Notes: generated from the letters alone by a model not told the origin. Numbered from the stretch's first letter, positions 30,900 through 43,180 are shown. The stretch: 64,000 bases of DNA from Mesoplasma lactucae ATCC 49193 (GCF_002441935.1 NZ_CP023668.1:434001-498000); one strand, 5' to 3'. Made by a program: numbers and translations.

Positions 30900-31232
30900 T
30901 TATTTAACTGTGGTTTTAGTTTTAATTTCTACTTCAACTCCACCGTTTTTCTTAACGTCTTTTTTAGCTTCGTTGAATTCTTTTTTAGCTTCTTTTTCGT
31001 CTGCTTTGTCTTCTTTTTTAGCAGCTTTATCAGCAGCGTTTACGTCTTTTTTGATGTCTTTTTTAACTTCTTTTACATCTTTTTTAACTTCGTGTTCTGC
31101 TTCTCTGTCAGCTTTGTCTTCAGCACGGTCAACTTTTTTAGCTGCATTAGCTAACTCTCTTTGTTGATCTTTCACTTGGTTTTCAGCTTTCTTTTCAGCT
31201 CTTTTTTCTTTTCAGTTTGTTCAAAATCCCAT
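30900..31232 (-). CDS. Small highly charged protein with an FtsY-like N-terminus
   Basis: 110 residues. It begins MGFWTNWKEKRAEKKAE, closely matching the FtsY start [16 protein letters not shown] in the next gene, including the M-G-F-W and N-[FW]-K-x-K-R positions. The rest is a Lys/Glu/Asp/Ala-rich low-complexity helix with repeated KKDVK/KKEDK-type units and almost no hydrophobic residues. It lacks N and G domains. Both Trp codons in the start are UGA. It has its own terminator. A membrane-bound charged tether or a relic of a duplicated ftsY start are both possible; no known family. Confidence 0.75.
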
Positions 31233-31295
31233 GATAGGTACCTCGATCTATATAATTTATTTATTTATATTTTATCAATTTTTATAGTTAAAAGA

Positions 31296-31334
31296 TAAAA
31301 AATCAACAATTAAATAACTTCAATTGTTGATTTT
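31296..31334 (-). terminator. Intrinsic terminator of the pst-phoU operon
   Basis: Stem AAAATCAACAATT/AATTGTTGATTTT, 10-nt loop, T-run leftward, 25 bp after the phoU stop. Confidence 0.88.
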
Positions 31335-31358
31335 CTGATTTATTAATTACAATGATGA

Positions 31359-32090
31359 TTAATTAGCTGTTTCATCATCGTCATCATCATCTTTTCCTTC
31401 ATCAAATAATGAAGTATTATCGCCAAAACTTGCAGGAACTGATTCATTGAATTTTCCTGTTCTGATGAAATCAAGAATTTCTTGAATGCTAATGATGTGG
31501 TCTGCAGCACGTTCTAGTTTTTTCAACTGACGTAATGATGTATATAAAAGAATTGCCATTTCATCACTATCAGCATGACGAATTTCAGAAATAATTTCTC
31601 CACGAGTTTTAACAAACTCATCGTTTACTTCTTTTTCAAAAGCATCAACTTTATTATTTAAGTCTGTATCGTAATGATCGATTAAAGTTGAAATCATATC
31701 TAACATTTTTAAAATAATGCTAAAGTTACTTTGAATTGCCTTGGTATATTTAACATCAGGTTTGTAGTCAACTAAGAAATAACAAATGTTTTTTGCATAG
31801 TCTGCAATTCTTTCAATTTCTCTAGCAATTAAAACTGAACCAATTGCTAGTCTTAAGTCACCAGCAACCATGTTTTGCTTAGCAATTTTTCACAAAGCAG
31901 TTTTAGTTAAATTGTTTTGCATATCATTAATCTTATGGTCATCTGAAATTACTTTTTCTGCTAATTGATAGTCATTGTTTTTAACAGCTTCATTTGTTTC
32001 TTCGTATTGTTTTTTGGTAGCGTTGATCATATTTTGTAAGTCACGTTTGATAACTAAGATATCATGATCTAAAATTTTATTTACTGACAT
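31359..32090 (-). CDS. phoU: Phosphate-transport regulator PhoU
   Basis: 243 residues. PhoU is a helical-bundle protein that binds the Pst transporter and controls phosphate uptake. The repeated PhoU motif is seen twice: AREIERIADYAKNI near residue 95 and KKLERAADHIISI near 198. The C-terminus carries a run of Asp (GKDDDDDD near 232), which is unusual and may contact the Lys-rich extensions of PstB and PstCA. The ATG at 32090 follows AAGGAGG. It lies 14 bp after pstB and is the last gene of the operon. Confidence 0.95.
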
Positions 32091-32104
32091 TTTAATAAAC
32101 CTCC

Positions 32105-33085
32105 TTATCCACTAAATCTTCCAGAAATGTAGTCCTCTGTTCTTTGATCTTTTGGATTGGTGAACATTTTCTTAGTTTTAGAAAACTCAACTAATTCTCC
32201 TTTTAAGAAGAATCCAGTATAGTTACTAATTCTTGTAGCTTGAGCCATTGAGTGAGTAACCATAATAATGGTGTAGTCTTTTTTCAAACTTAAAACTAAT
32301 TCTTCTACTTTTAAAGTAGCAATTGGGTCAAGTGCACTTGTTGGTTCATCCATTAAAAGAATTTTTGGGTGCATTGCGATTGCTCTAGCGATACATAGAC
32401 GTTGTTGTTGACCACCACTTAATCCTAAAGCAGGACCATTTAGGTTATCTTTAACTTCTTCTCATAAAGCAGATTTTTCTAAAGCATCTTGAACAAGTTG
32501 TTTTAGAACATTTTTATCTTTTACACCTTGTGATTTCGGACCATAAGCGACATTTTCAAAAATTGAAGTTGGGAATGGGTTTGCCTTTTGGAAAACCATT
32601 CCAACATCAGTTCTTAATTCAGTAACATCATATCCAGGAGCATAAATATTTTTATCAAATACTTCAATTTCTCCTTGGCTTACACTTCCATCAACTAAAT
32701 CATTCATTCTATTGATTGCTCTTAGTAAAGTAGATTTCCCACATCCAGAAGGACCAATGAAAGTTGTTATAGTGTTTTCTTTGATGTCCATGTTGATATC
32801 AAATAACGCTTGTTTCTTACCTTTATTATAAAAGAAATTGAAATCTTTTATTTTAACTACAGTGTCTTTCTTGGTATTTCCAGGGGTTTTTTCTTTGTTT
32901 TCCACATCCCCATTAGCAATTTCAGTAGCAATCTTAGTTAATTCGTTTGCTTTTTCATCTTTTTTCTTGTGAAAATCAGCAAAGAATTTCTTAGTTTTGC
33001 ATTCTTTTTTCTTTTTGTCTTTGCTAGGACGTTTCTTTTTAGGAACTCTAGCTATCTTTTCTTTTTTTTCTTTATTAGTCTTCAT
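32105..33085 (-). CDS. pstB: Phosphate ABC transporter ATP-binding protein PstB
   Basis: 326 residues; typical PstB is about 250. The extra ~75 residues form a Lys-rich N-terminal extension ([13 protein letters not shown] and more). The ATPase core has [19 protein letters not shown] near 105, the Q-loop VFQKANPFP near 158, [14 protein letters not shown] near 222 and [12 protein letters not shown] near 243. It powers inorganic phosphate import at the membrane. The start overlaps the permease gene by 11 bp, so the two are coupled. Confidence 0.96.
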
Positions 33086-35282
33086 AACTTCGACGTTCCT
33101 CTCTTTCTTCTATGATTTTAATAATCTTTTTACGTTTTTTATTTTCGTAGTGAACTTCTTTTAAATGTTTGTATGAAAGTTTATGTCTGATAATTTTACA
33201 ATTGTTTTTAAATTTGTTTCATCCATCTTTGAATCATTTAGCATAGTCAAAGTGAATTAGATTTGATCATCAGTTCTTTAATTTTATATATCATTTCAAT
33301 GAACCAGTTTCTTTTTTGTTTGTCATTTTTCCACTTAATCAGTTTAAGAAGAAAACAAGAATCATAGTTACAAGTGAGAATAAGAAAGCAATTGAAGTTG
33401 CTTCTCCTCCTCCACCTTCTGAGGCTAACATATAAATTTCAGTAGTTAAGGTTGCACCAGATGCTAAGAATCCTTCACTAGGCATTCTTAAAGCAGTTCC
33501 TAATGTTAAGTAAACTGGAGCAGTTTCACCAATAATTTTAGCCATTCCTAAAATTACTCCAGTTACTAATCCATTCATGGCGTTTGGAATAGTAATTTTA
33601 AATAAAACTTTAACTTTACTTAATCCTAATCCATAACCAGCTTCTTTAATATTATTTGGCACTAATGATAAGGCATCTTCAAAGTTTGAAGTTAACATTG
33701 GAATTACAACAATCGCCATTGTTAATGATGAAGCAAAGATTGACATTGGTAACTTGAACATAATAATAAAGACGCTTAATCCAAAAATCCCAAACACAAT
33801 TGATGGAGTTGAAGCTAATAAGTTAATCATGAATCTAATTAATTTAGTAAAGAATGATTTTTTATTAGCATATTCAGTTAAGTAGATTGCAGTCCCTAAA
33901 GCTAAAGGAATAGCAAAGATTAAAGTTGAAATAATTAATAAGATTGTTGTGAATAAGGCTGCAAAGATTCCAGCTTGTCCTTTAACAGTTACAAAGGCTT
34001 CAATGTGTTTTAACCCCATTAATCCTTTGATAATTACAACTCCAAAAATTCAAGCAGCAAAAGCTAAAACAATAATTGTTGAAGTTCACATAAAGAATAA
34101 AGCAATTCCAGATTTAACTGATTTAGAAGTTTTGTTTGCAGCTGAAGCTTTAACAATAGTTTTTAATTCATAGTCATTGAAAGCTTTATTTTCGTTGTTA
34201 ACATCAACATCAATTTGAGCTGATCTATGAGGATTAACTTTAACTTTTTTCTTGTTATGGAAGTATTTTCTAATGTTGTCTGTATTAGAAACCAATAAAA
34301 CAACTAAGTTAATAATGATAACTAAGATAAATAAGATTAATCCAATTGCGAATAAAGCAGATTCATGCAATGAACCAGCATTTTCTAAGATTTCTAATCC
34401 GATTGTTCCAGCTAAAGTTTTAACTGATGAAAAGATAAATCCGTTGAATCCATCATGAGTATTTAATCCAGCAGCTGAGTTACCAGCAATTAGGATTACA
34501 GCCATTGTTTCACCAATCACACGAGCCATACCCATGATTACAGCAGAGACAATTTTTGGTGTACTACTTCTTCTAACAATTCCAAAAGTTGTTTCTTCTT
34601 TTGAAATCCCTAAACCTAATGATGCATAACGATAAGCATCAGGAACATTTTGTAAAGCATTATAAGTTAATGACAACATAGTTGGTAAAGCCATAAATGA
34701 TAAAGTAAATGACGCAGTCATTAAGTTACCATTAGTCATAGCTCCCATTGCCATAAACATCGGACCAATTTGATCAATTGCAAATAGTCCTCAAACAACT
34801 GATGGAATACCAGCCATTAATTTAATAACACCCATTACAAATTTCTGGGTTTTTTTACCCATATATTCTGAAATAAATAACGCAGAAAATAAGGTTAATG
34901 GTACAGCAAATAATAAAGCTATAACCATCATTAATAAGGTTGAAGCAATAATTCCCCCAATTCCATAATAAGAACCAGTAGTGTTGTCAGCACTTCAAGA
35001 ATTATCAGGTCCAGGTTGTCATCTATCTACAAAGATAAATTTAAAGAATCCTTCTTTGTTAAAAATCTTTCCAGATTTCACAGCTACGAAAACTAAAATA
35101 ATTAATAATAACGCAACTACAATTAAAGTTAAAAGATAAACAATCCCTTTAACTCCTATCTCTGAAGGCGTACGCTTCGGACGAGAAGAATTAGTTTTAA
35201 AATCAGGTTCGTTTTTATCAGGTTTTACTTCTTTTGACTTTTTATGGAATAAACCTTTAGAAGTCGAATGAACTTTATTCAC
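33075..35282 (-). CDS. pstCA: Fused phosphate permease PstC-PstA
   Basis: 735 residues containing two complete ABC permease units in one continuous frame. The first (about 45-340) is PstC-like, with the EAA-type loop [19 protein letters not shown]; the second (about 390-660) is PstA-like, with [22 protein letters not shown]. Most bacteria encode these as two genes. The linker (about 330-385) and the C-terminal ~75 residues are charged; the C-terminus is very Lys/Arg-rich. The unit imports phosphate with PstB and PstS. The ATG at 35282 follows AAGGAGG. The pieces are in the same frame, with UGA Trp codons at the apparent breaks. Confidence 0.93.
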
Positions 35283-35321
35283 TTTCTAATCCTCCTTTTT
35301 AAGAATTAATTGTTATTTGTT

Positions 35322-36473
35322 TTATGCTTTTGGAGTTCACTTAACTCCATCAAGTTCGAATGTTGGAGTTAATCCTTCAATTCGATATTGTTTTAGTTGA
35401 TCGTTTTCAACATGTGTAACTTCATTAGCAACTTGTGCTTCGGCCATTCAAGCTATGAAGTTAGCAATTTTTTCCATATATTTTTCACTTAAATTAGCTT
35501 TGAATAAACCAATGTAAGGTCTGTTTAATGGATATTCTTTAAAATCTGTCATTTCTTCAGGAACAAATTTATCGCCTTTTAAATTTTTAATTGTTACAGT
35601 GTGTAATTCATTTCCACTATCTTTAATTGCATCAAGATAGTTTAATGAAAGATATCCAAATGATGATGCTCTTGTCATTTCTTGATACATCATTCCGTTT
35701 GAGTTTAAAACACTTGAATATTTAGTTGATGATTTGTCTTCATATAAACCCATTTGTTTTTCAAAAGAGTTACGAGTTCCTGAACCGGGTTCACGAGAGA
35801 ATGATTGGAATTCATTTCTCTTTTTATCTTTTTCAAGTTCATCAATTGCATTTTGTTGTGCTTGAGTTTTAGTTTGTCCACTTTGTTGAACTAATTTTTC
35901 AGCAACTTGGCTTCAACTATTAAATTTGTTGTTTGGTCTTGAATAAATAAATTTGACCAATTCTTGAGATTTTTCATCGGCTATACCTTTTTCATTAACA
36001 GTAATAGTGAACATATCTCCAAAAGTATCTTTAAATATTTTAGGTGCATTATAGGTTAGGATAATTGAGTCTGTTGCTATTTTGATTGTGTGTAATTTGT
36101 CGCCAAATTCTCTAGTTTCATTTAGATAATTTGTGATTTCTTGACCATTTGTTAAGTTTGGTGATGGTTTTTTAACTTCATCTGGTTTGATGTAATCAAT
36201 TGAACCATCATTTGGAATTTCTTTTGAGATAAATCCCATTTTATAAGCGTTTGAATTAACGTTTTTAACTCCACCTTGTGAACCTGATGAAGAGTAGATA
36301 AAACTTTCTTTTGACTCTTTACGATACTGATTTGTTAATCGTTGCATCACAGGGTCAACAGAAGTCGAACCACCAATACTAATGGCATTCTTAGGTGTAA
36401 TTGCTGTTCAAATTCACAATCCGCAGATTGCAGCAATTATACAACTAAGGACTATAGCTGCTTTTTTACTCAT
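35322..36473 (-). CDS. pstS: Phosphate-binding protein PstS
   Basis: 383 residues. Extracellular solute-binding protein of the Pst system. The N-terminal hydrophobic helix (about 5-25) ends without a clean lipobox, so it may be held as a signal anchor. Phosphate-binding motifs are visible: ISIGGSTSVDPVM near residue 32, SSSGSQGGVKN near 61 and SFSREPGSGTRNSF near 220. The ATG at 36473 follows ATAGGAG. TATAAT at 36543-36548 is the likely -10, leaving a leader of about 65 nt. It is the first gene of the operon. Confidence 0.93.
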
Positions 36474-36542
36474 TTAATCTCCTATTTCTAACCTTTAAAT
36501 TAGACAATATTGCCTTATTTTATTTTTAGATAATACAAAGTA

Positions 36543-36548
36543 ATTATA
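36543..36548 (-). promoter_or_regulatory. -10 element for the pst operon
   Basis: Leftward TATAAT about 70 bp before pstS, just beyond the smc terminator; no clear -35. No PHO-box-like direct repeats recognised. Confidence 0.45.
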
Positions 36549-36573
36549 TAGACTATTATCTCAAAAGCAAAAG

Positions 36574-36608
36574 AAAAAATGTCCCTTAGAATTTAAAAAA
36601 GGACATTT
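36574..36608 (-). terminator. Intrinsic terminator of smc
   Basis: Stem AAATGTCC/GGACATTT with a 16-nt loop and a leftward T-run, just beyond the smc stop. Confidence 0.78.
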
Positions 36609-36625
36609 ATTTTTATTATTAATAA

Positions 36626-39586
36626 TTAATCTTCTTCTGCCATTTTCTTTGCATCGACTAATTTAATTTTAACGATTTTTGTAACTCCAGTTTGTTCCAT
36701 AGTTACACCATATAAAACATCACAGTTTTCCATAGTTCCTTCACGGTGAGTAACAATGATGAATTGAGTATCGTTGGTAAAGTCTTTTATATATTTTGCA
36801 AAACGTTCAACATTAGCAGGATCTAATGGAGCTTCTGCTTCATCTAAGATTACTAATGGTAATGGTTTTACTTTTAAAATTGAGAATAAAACACTTAAAG
36901 CAACAAGTGATTTTTCTCCCCCGCTTAATAAGTTAATATTATTAATTTTCTTACCTGGTGGGTGCACTTTAATGTCAATTCCAGTTTCTAACATATTATC
37001 TGGATCTGTATAAATTAATTCAGCAGTTCCTCCACCAAACAATTTAGCAAATGAATTAGGTAATGCTTCATTTACTTGATCAACAACACCTTTAAATTGT
37101 TTAATCATTTGTTCATCCATTTCAGCAATCACACTTTGTAATTTATCTGCTGCGTCTTGAACTTCACTACGAGTTTTTTCATAGTGATCGTAGTTTTCTT
37201 TTTCAGTTGCATAATCTTGAATAGCATCAAGATTAATGTTTCCTAAAGCTTCGATTTCTTGTTTTAAAGTAGCAATTCTTTCACGAATATCATTAATGTT
37301 TTCTTCGTTAATTTCAATTACTTCAAAATCTGGTGAAAGAACTGTTTCAATAGTTAATTGGTATTTTTCATTTAAACGTTCTTCCATTTGACGAATACGA
37401 CTTTTTAATTCCATATCTTCATAATTCAAAGCAGAATTTTTTTCTTTTAAGTCATCAAGCTCTTTACGTTTAGCACCATTTATTTGACTTAATTCAGATT
37501 GACGAGAAGCGTATTTAGCACGGTCTGCATTCATTTCGTTAATGCGTGTTTGAATAGTTTCAAGTTTATTTTCTAAACCATTCATCTCACGAGAAATCTT
37601 GATTGATTCAAGTTCATTATCACCACGAGTTCCACCTTCTAAATCTTGGTTAGTTAAAAGACGATAAGCATCATTTAATTCAATCATTTGTTTAGTTAAG
37701 TTTCTTTCTTCACTAATTGAAGTTGCAACTTGACTATTCAATGAATCAACTAAACCTTTTTGTTTTTCACGACCAATTCGATAGTCATTTAAATCTTTAG
37801 TTAAGTTATCTTCTTTTTGTTCTAATTCATCAATCATATTTTGAACATTTGAAGTATCATTTTTTTCAATTGCAGAAAATAAGTTTTGATTTTGAGACTT
37901 ACCAGCTTGAACAGCTCCTCTTGGTAAAATCTTTTCTCCATTTAAAGTTACAATTGGAAAACGATAATCAATTTTACGAGCCATGGTTGAAGCATTATCG
38001 TAGTTGTCACAAATGATAACTGAACCAAGCGCATAATCAACAGCTACTTGATAATCACTATTAGTTTCAGCAATTTCGTTTCCAAAACCAACAAATCCGT
38101 CACATTGTTCAATAATATTTCTATTAACTCCAGAAATTGTATTTGGAGAAAGTGCATTTAAAGGCAAGAAACTTACTCTTCCAATTGGATTATTATTTAA
38201 GAATTTAATTGCAGATTTAACAGCGTCATTTGTTTTTGTTACAACTGCATTTAATAACCCTCCACCAGCTGCAATTGAGATTGCTACTTGGTATTCTGGT
38301 TCAACGTGGATTAAGTTAATTAGTTTATCAATAATTCCTGGAATTTGTGTACTTTGAGCAACAACTGCATCAGCAGCGCTACGAGAATTACGACTGTTTT
38401 TTTGAATATTTTCTAACTTAATTTCAGCTCTCATGATTTGATCTTTAATAGTTTGAATTTGATCATGAGTTTGTTCGAATTTTTCATCATAATAATCATA
38501 TTGTTCTTTAGCTTTATTAAGTTCTTGTTTAGAAGTTTCACTTTTAGCTCTTTCAGCTTCAAGTTTAATTTTTTGTTCTTGATATTCTTTTTTAATTTTT
38601 GTAGCTTTAGCATTATCAGCATCAAGATTACGATCTTTTTCAGCTTCTAATTTTTCAGCAGCAGCTTTGTTGTCTCTTAACTGATTAATACGTTTTCTTA
38701 ATTGTTCTGCTTGAGTTGATAGGTCTTGAAATTCTTTTTCAAAATCAGCTGTGTTTTTGGCAATTGCTTGAAATTCACTATCAGAACTATTAACAGCGTT
38801 TGCTAATTCTTTAATTCTTCTATTAAATTCAGTAACATCAGCTGAGATTTCATCTAAACGTTGTTGATAAACAATTAAATCGTTATGAATAACTGTTGTT
38901 TCAATCTTAGATAGCTCTTTTGATTTTTCTTGATAAGTTAAAGCTTTTTCAGCTTGTTTTTTCAATTTTGGAATACGAATTTCAATTTGATGAACAATAT
39001 CATTAACTCGATCAAGATTTTCTTGAGTCTTAATTAATTTAGTTAAGGCTTCTTGTTTTCTTTTTTTGTACTTAGCAACACCAGCAGCTTCATTGAATAA
39101 TTCACGTCTAGCTTCTGGTTTTGCTTCTGCAAAGTTACTAATTGTTCCTTGAGAAATAATTGCTAATGATGATTTTGTTAAACCAGTTTCTAAAGCAATA
39201 TCTTGAATTTCTTTTAGTTTTGCTTTTTCACCATTAATAAAAAATTCACTTTCTCTTTTTTTCTTATCAAAAGTTCTAGTGATTTCAACAATGTCATCAT
39301 CAATTGTTGAGAAATTATTTCTAGCATTACTAAAAGTTAAAGTAACTTTAGCTTTTGTTAATGGTTGTTTGTTTGCACTCCCAGAAAAAACAATGTCATC
39401 CATTGATTTTCCACGAAGTGATTTATTACTTTGTTCTCCCAAAGCTCATCTAATTGCATCAGTGATATTTGATTTTCCAGATCCATTTGGACCAACAACC
39501 CCAATCATTTCACTTGTAAAATCTAACCTTGTTGGTTCTGCAAAAGATTTAAACCCATGGGCATATAGAGATTTTAAAAATAACAT
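36626..39586 (-). CDS. smc: Chromosome segregation ATPase SMC
   Basis: 986 residues, short for SMC but normal for Mollicutes. It organises and helps segregate the chromosome. Walker [10 protein letters not shown] at residue 32, two long coiled coils separated by a hinge (about 370-510, with [14 protein letters not shown]), the C-terminal signature [16 protein letters not shown] near 885 and Walker [17 protein letters not shown] near 915. The Walker B end DEAEAPLD differs slightly from the common DEVDAALD form. The start [15 protein letters not shown] follows TAAAGGAG. It lies 120 bp downstream of rnc with a terminator between. Confidence 0.96.
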
Positions 39587-39673
39587 TTTAACTTAATGTC
39601 TCCTTTAATATAGTTTCATTTTAATACTTACTAACATTATAACAAACCCTTAGGGGTTCATTGGTATTGAAGC

Positions 39674-39700
39674 AAATAAAAACGGCTTATTTAAGCCGTT
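39674..39700 (-). terminator. Intrinsic terminator of plsX-rnc
   Basis: Stem AACGGCTTA/TAAGCCGTT with a tight loop and a leftward T-rich tail. Confidence 0.85.
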
Positions 39701-39707
39701 ATTTTAA

Positions 39708-40442
39708 TTATTTAACCCTTAATTTGTTTAAACAATTTTTAGCTGCTTCTTGTTCTGCATGTTGTTTTGAATAACCTTTACCTTCACCAAAAGTTTGGTT
39801 ATCTAATTTGACATCGACAATATATTCGATGTTGTTGTTTTCAACTGATTTTTGAGATTTAACAACATATTGTAAATCGTTTCTATTTTCAGCTTGTAAC
39901 AATTCTTGAAGTTCAGATTTATAGTCTCTGATTGAATCAAGATATTCTGGTTCAGAAATATATTTGATTAAAGTTTCTTTTAATCATTTTTTAATTACTT
40001 CATCAGGATTATTATCTTCATTATCTAAATAAATAGCTGCAGTAGTTGATTCAAACACATCAGCTAAGATTGATGGTTTTTCTCTACCTCCACTAGCTTC
40101 TTCACCGTTTCCTAAACGAATAAAACGGTTTAACCCAATTTGTTTTGTTACAGAAGCTAGTGTTTCTTCTCTAACAGCATTTGAACGTTCCTTAGTTAAT
40201 TTACCTTCATCAATTTTTGGAAGATTCTTATAAAAGTATAATGACATATGTTTTTGTAAAATTGCATCTCCTAAAAATTCTAAACGTTGATAAGTATAAG
40301 GCTTTTTCTTTTCGTTTGCATATGAGTTATGAGTTAAGGCCTGATCGAATAAATTATGATTATTTACTTTAATTTTGAAATTGCTTTCAAAATATTTTGT
40401 AAAATCATCATTTGCTTTAGATTGATTATTTTTCGTTGCCAT
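39708..40442 (-). CDS. rnc: Ribonuclease III
   Basis: 244 residues. Cleaves double-stranded RNA, including rRNA precursors. The catalytic signature HNSYANEKKKPYTYQRLEFLGDAIL is spread over about 37-63; a second acidic cluster lies in ADVFESTTAAIYLD near 128, and a dsRNA-binding domain near 170-244 ends with KGYSKQHAEQEAAKNCLNKL. The ATG at 40442 overlaps the end of plsX by 17 bp, with AAAGGAT upstream, so it is coupled to plsX. Confidence 0.95.
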
Positions 40443-41463
40443 CAATAATATATCCTTTCATACCAATTGTTAATTTATCTAGAACTTGATTTTGAACAGC
40501 ATCATATGTCATTCTCAAAGTTGCTCCAAATGATTGTAAATCACTAGAACCATGAGATTTAAAGACAATCCCATTAATCCCAATTAAAATAGCTCCAGCG
40601 TGATTTTTATAATTAAATTTTTTACCAATTGCTTTAAATGTTGGAATCATTTGTAAAACAGCTAATTTTCTTCATCAGTGTTTTTTAACTTGTGATTTTA
40701 ATTCATGACCAACACTTCTAGCAACACCCTCAGCTGTTTTTAAAGCGATATTTCCAGTAAATCCGTCAGTTACCATAATATCAACAACTCCATTTAGAAT
40801 TTCTCTTGGTTCGATGTTTCCATAGAAATTAATTGTTTTATCAGCTTCTAATAATTTATATGCTGATTTTTGTAATTCTTTTCCTTTTGAAGCTTCTTCT
40901 CCAATGTTCATTAATCCAACCATTGGTTTTTCAACCCCATTAACAGCAGTTGCATAAACACTTGCCATTTGACTAAATTGTAATAGTTCTTCAGCAGTGT
41001 TGTCTAAATTAGCTCCAGCATCAAGTAGTTGTAAAACTTTACCATCAACAGTTGATGGAATTGTTGGCATAAATGCTGAACGTTTAACTCCAGGAATATT
41101 TCCAATAATAGTTTGTGCACCAGCAATAAAAGCAGCACTAGAACCAGCAGTTAACATCGCATCAACTTTTTTATCTCTAACCATTTCTAAAGTACGGACA
41201 ATTGAAGCATCTTTTTTACGTCTAATATCTAAAATTGATCCGTGAGAATCGATAACTTCGGTTGTTTTGAATATAGAAAAGCTATCTTTATTAACTTTTT
41301 TATATTTAGGTAAATGTTTATCAATTGCTTGATTAATTTCTTTTTCATCACCAACAAAAATTAATTCTAAATCTTGATGGGTTTCTAAGAATTTTAATCC
41401 AGCTTCAATAGCAACATCAGCGCCATTATCAGAACCCATTACATCGAATGCTATTTTAATCAT
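40426..41463 (-). CDS. plsX: Phosphate acyltransferase PlsX
   Basis: 345 residues. Makes acyl-phosphate for phospholipid synthesis from acyl carrier protein or from the product of fatty acid kinase. Signatures: MIKIAFDVMGSDNGADVAIEAG at the start (about 1-22), MLTAGSSAAFIAGA near 105, LLDAGAN near 138, DIMVTDGFTGNIALKTAEG near 218. I chose the ATG at 41463 because it gives the conserved N-terminus; upstream reading lacks homology. fakA, which can feed it, lies directly upstream but ends in a strong terminator, so plsX-rnc has its own promoter. Confidence 0.95.
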
Positions 41464-41485
41464 AAAATCACTCTTTTCTAGTCTA

Positions 41486-41491
41486 ATTATA
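41486..41491 (-). promoter_or_regulatory. -10 element for plsX-rnc
   Basis: Leftward TATAAT between the fakA terminator and plsX, about 25 bp before the plsX ATG. Confidence 0.5.
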
Positions 41492-41495
41492 ACAA

Positions 41496-41532
41496 TAAAA
41501 AAAGAATCGAAAGGTTTGTCCTTTCGATTCTT
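41496..41532 (-). terminator. Intrinsic terminator of fakA
   Basis: Perfect 13-bp stem AAGAATCGAAAGG/CCTTTCGATTCTT with a 5-nt loop and seven leftward Ts. Confidence 0.93.
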
Positions 41533-41542
41533 AGGGTTAGTA

Positions 41543-43180
41543 TTATTCAATTCCGATAATGAATGAGTAAACTTTTTGTCCACCGTCAACAATTTCGTAT
41601 TCAACACTGAAATTATCATCTAGGAATTTTTTAAGTTCGTCAATATCAGATTCTTTTGCATCTTCACCTGTAAAGATTGTTAAGATTTCAACATCCTTAT
41701 TAATATGTTTTGCTAAATCCTTTGAGAAAACATCTTTAACTGAGTCTTCTGCTGCAACAATTTTATTATCAACAATAGCCATTTGTTGACCATTTTTAAT
41801 AGTTACACCATCAGATAATGAATCTTTTGCTGCTTGAGCAATACTAAATGAAACAACATTTTTTAAAGCTTTAGTTACGTTTTTAGTGTTTGTAGCAACA
41901 GTTCCATCAGGATCAATTGATAAAGCAGCAGTTACTCCTTGCGGAATAGTTTTAGTTGGAATAACAACAATTTTTGATTGTTTTTCTTCTTCTGCTGCTT
42001 GATTAGCAGTCAAGATAACATTTGAGTTATTAGGCATTACATAAACTGTTTTAGCATCCACTTGAGCGATTGCTTCAATAAAATCAGTTGTTGAAGGATT
42101 CATTTTTCCTCCACCATCAATTGCAATATCAACACCAAGTTCTTTTTCAAAGTAATCTTTTTGCTCAGGAGATTGCACAACAGCGATGGTTGCTAAAGGG
42201 AGGGCTAATTTACGTTCTTGTTTAACATCAGAAGATTCTTTTCATCCTTTAACTTGACGATCAGCTTGTAAATTCATGTTTTCAATTTTTAAAGTTCTAA
42301 AATCTCCAAATTCTTGTAAGTAAGTTAAAACTTCTCCAGGATTTAAAGCATGAGTATGAACTTTTAAAATATCATCATCAATAACAACAACCATTGATTT
42401 ATTATTGAATTTTTCCAGTTGGTCACGAATAGTTGAAACCTTTAAATTATTAATAAAAGGTTTAGCTAAATCAACAATAGCTTCAGTACAATAACCAAAT
42501 TCAGGTTCTCCACCTAAATCCATTTCAAGGTTTCCACCATTATTTTCTTCAAGTTTAAGCTTTTGTTGAACTGGTCTTCCCTTTTGAACGTATTGATTCA
42601 TACCTTCAAGGAATTTAACTAATCCATATCCTCCACTATCAACAACACCAACATCTTTTAATTGTTTTAATAAGTTCGGAGTGTTATCAAGTGATTTGTT
42701 AGCTTCTTTTACAACTTGAGTTCAGAATTTTTTAATATCTGTGTTGTCTGGAATTTTATTTGCACCTTCTGCAGTTTCGCGAATAACAGTTAAAATTGTT
42801 CCTTCAACTGGATTCATAACAGCAGTATAAGCAACATTTGAAGCTTCAGTGAATCCTTTTTTTCATTCTTGAACTGATAAGTCTTTTGCATCAGCCATTC
42901 CTTTTGAGAACCCTTTAACGATTTGAGAAAAAATTACTCCAGAGTTTCCTCTAGCTCCCATGATTAATCCTCTTGCAAATGCTGAAAGTTCTTCACCAAT
43001 TGATTTAAAGTTTTCATTTTCAATGGCTTTATAACCATTTGTAGCAGTTAAGTTCATGTTAGTACCAGTATCTCCATCGGGAACTGGGAAAACATTTAAC
43101 TTATCAATGTGTGGGTAATAATTATGTAAATTATTAACACCACTTAAGATCATTAATTTCAAATACTGCACTTTATTCAT
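41543..43180 (-). CDS. fakA: Fatty acid kinase ATPase subunit FakA (DAK2 domain)
   Basis: 545 residues. With a fatty-acid-binding FakB (DegV family) it phosphorylates exogenous fatty acids for phospholipid synthesis; no fakB is in this window. The N-terminal DhaL/DAK2 domain has NVFPVPDGDTGTNMNLT near 29 and GARGNSGVIFSQI near 73. The middle domain is conserved (VVDSGGYGLVKFLEGM near 190), and the C-terminal half is a FakA-type domain with IDGGGKMNPSTTDF near 350. The ATG at 43180 follows AGGGTGG; a start six codons upstream lacks support. It is a single-gene unit. Confidence 0.94.

Noticed and set aside
30609-31167. Phe/Ser-rich reading frames on the plus strand
   Set aside because: They are the reverse reading of the Lys/Glu-rich ftsY N-terminus and of the small charged gene; they have no ribosome sites.
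33075-35282. Two separate genes, pstC and pstA
   Set aside because: Both halves are in one frame with only a UGA Trp between them, and there is no stop codon or ribosome site at the junction.
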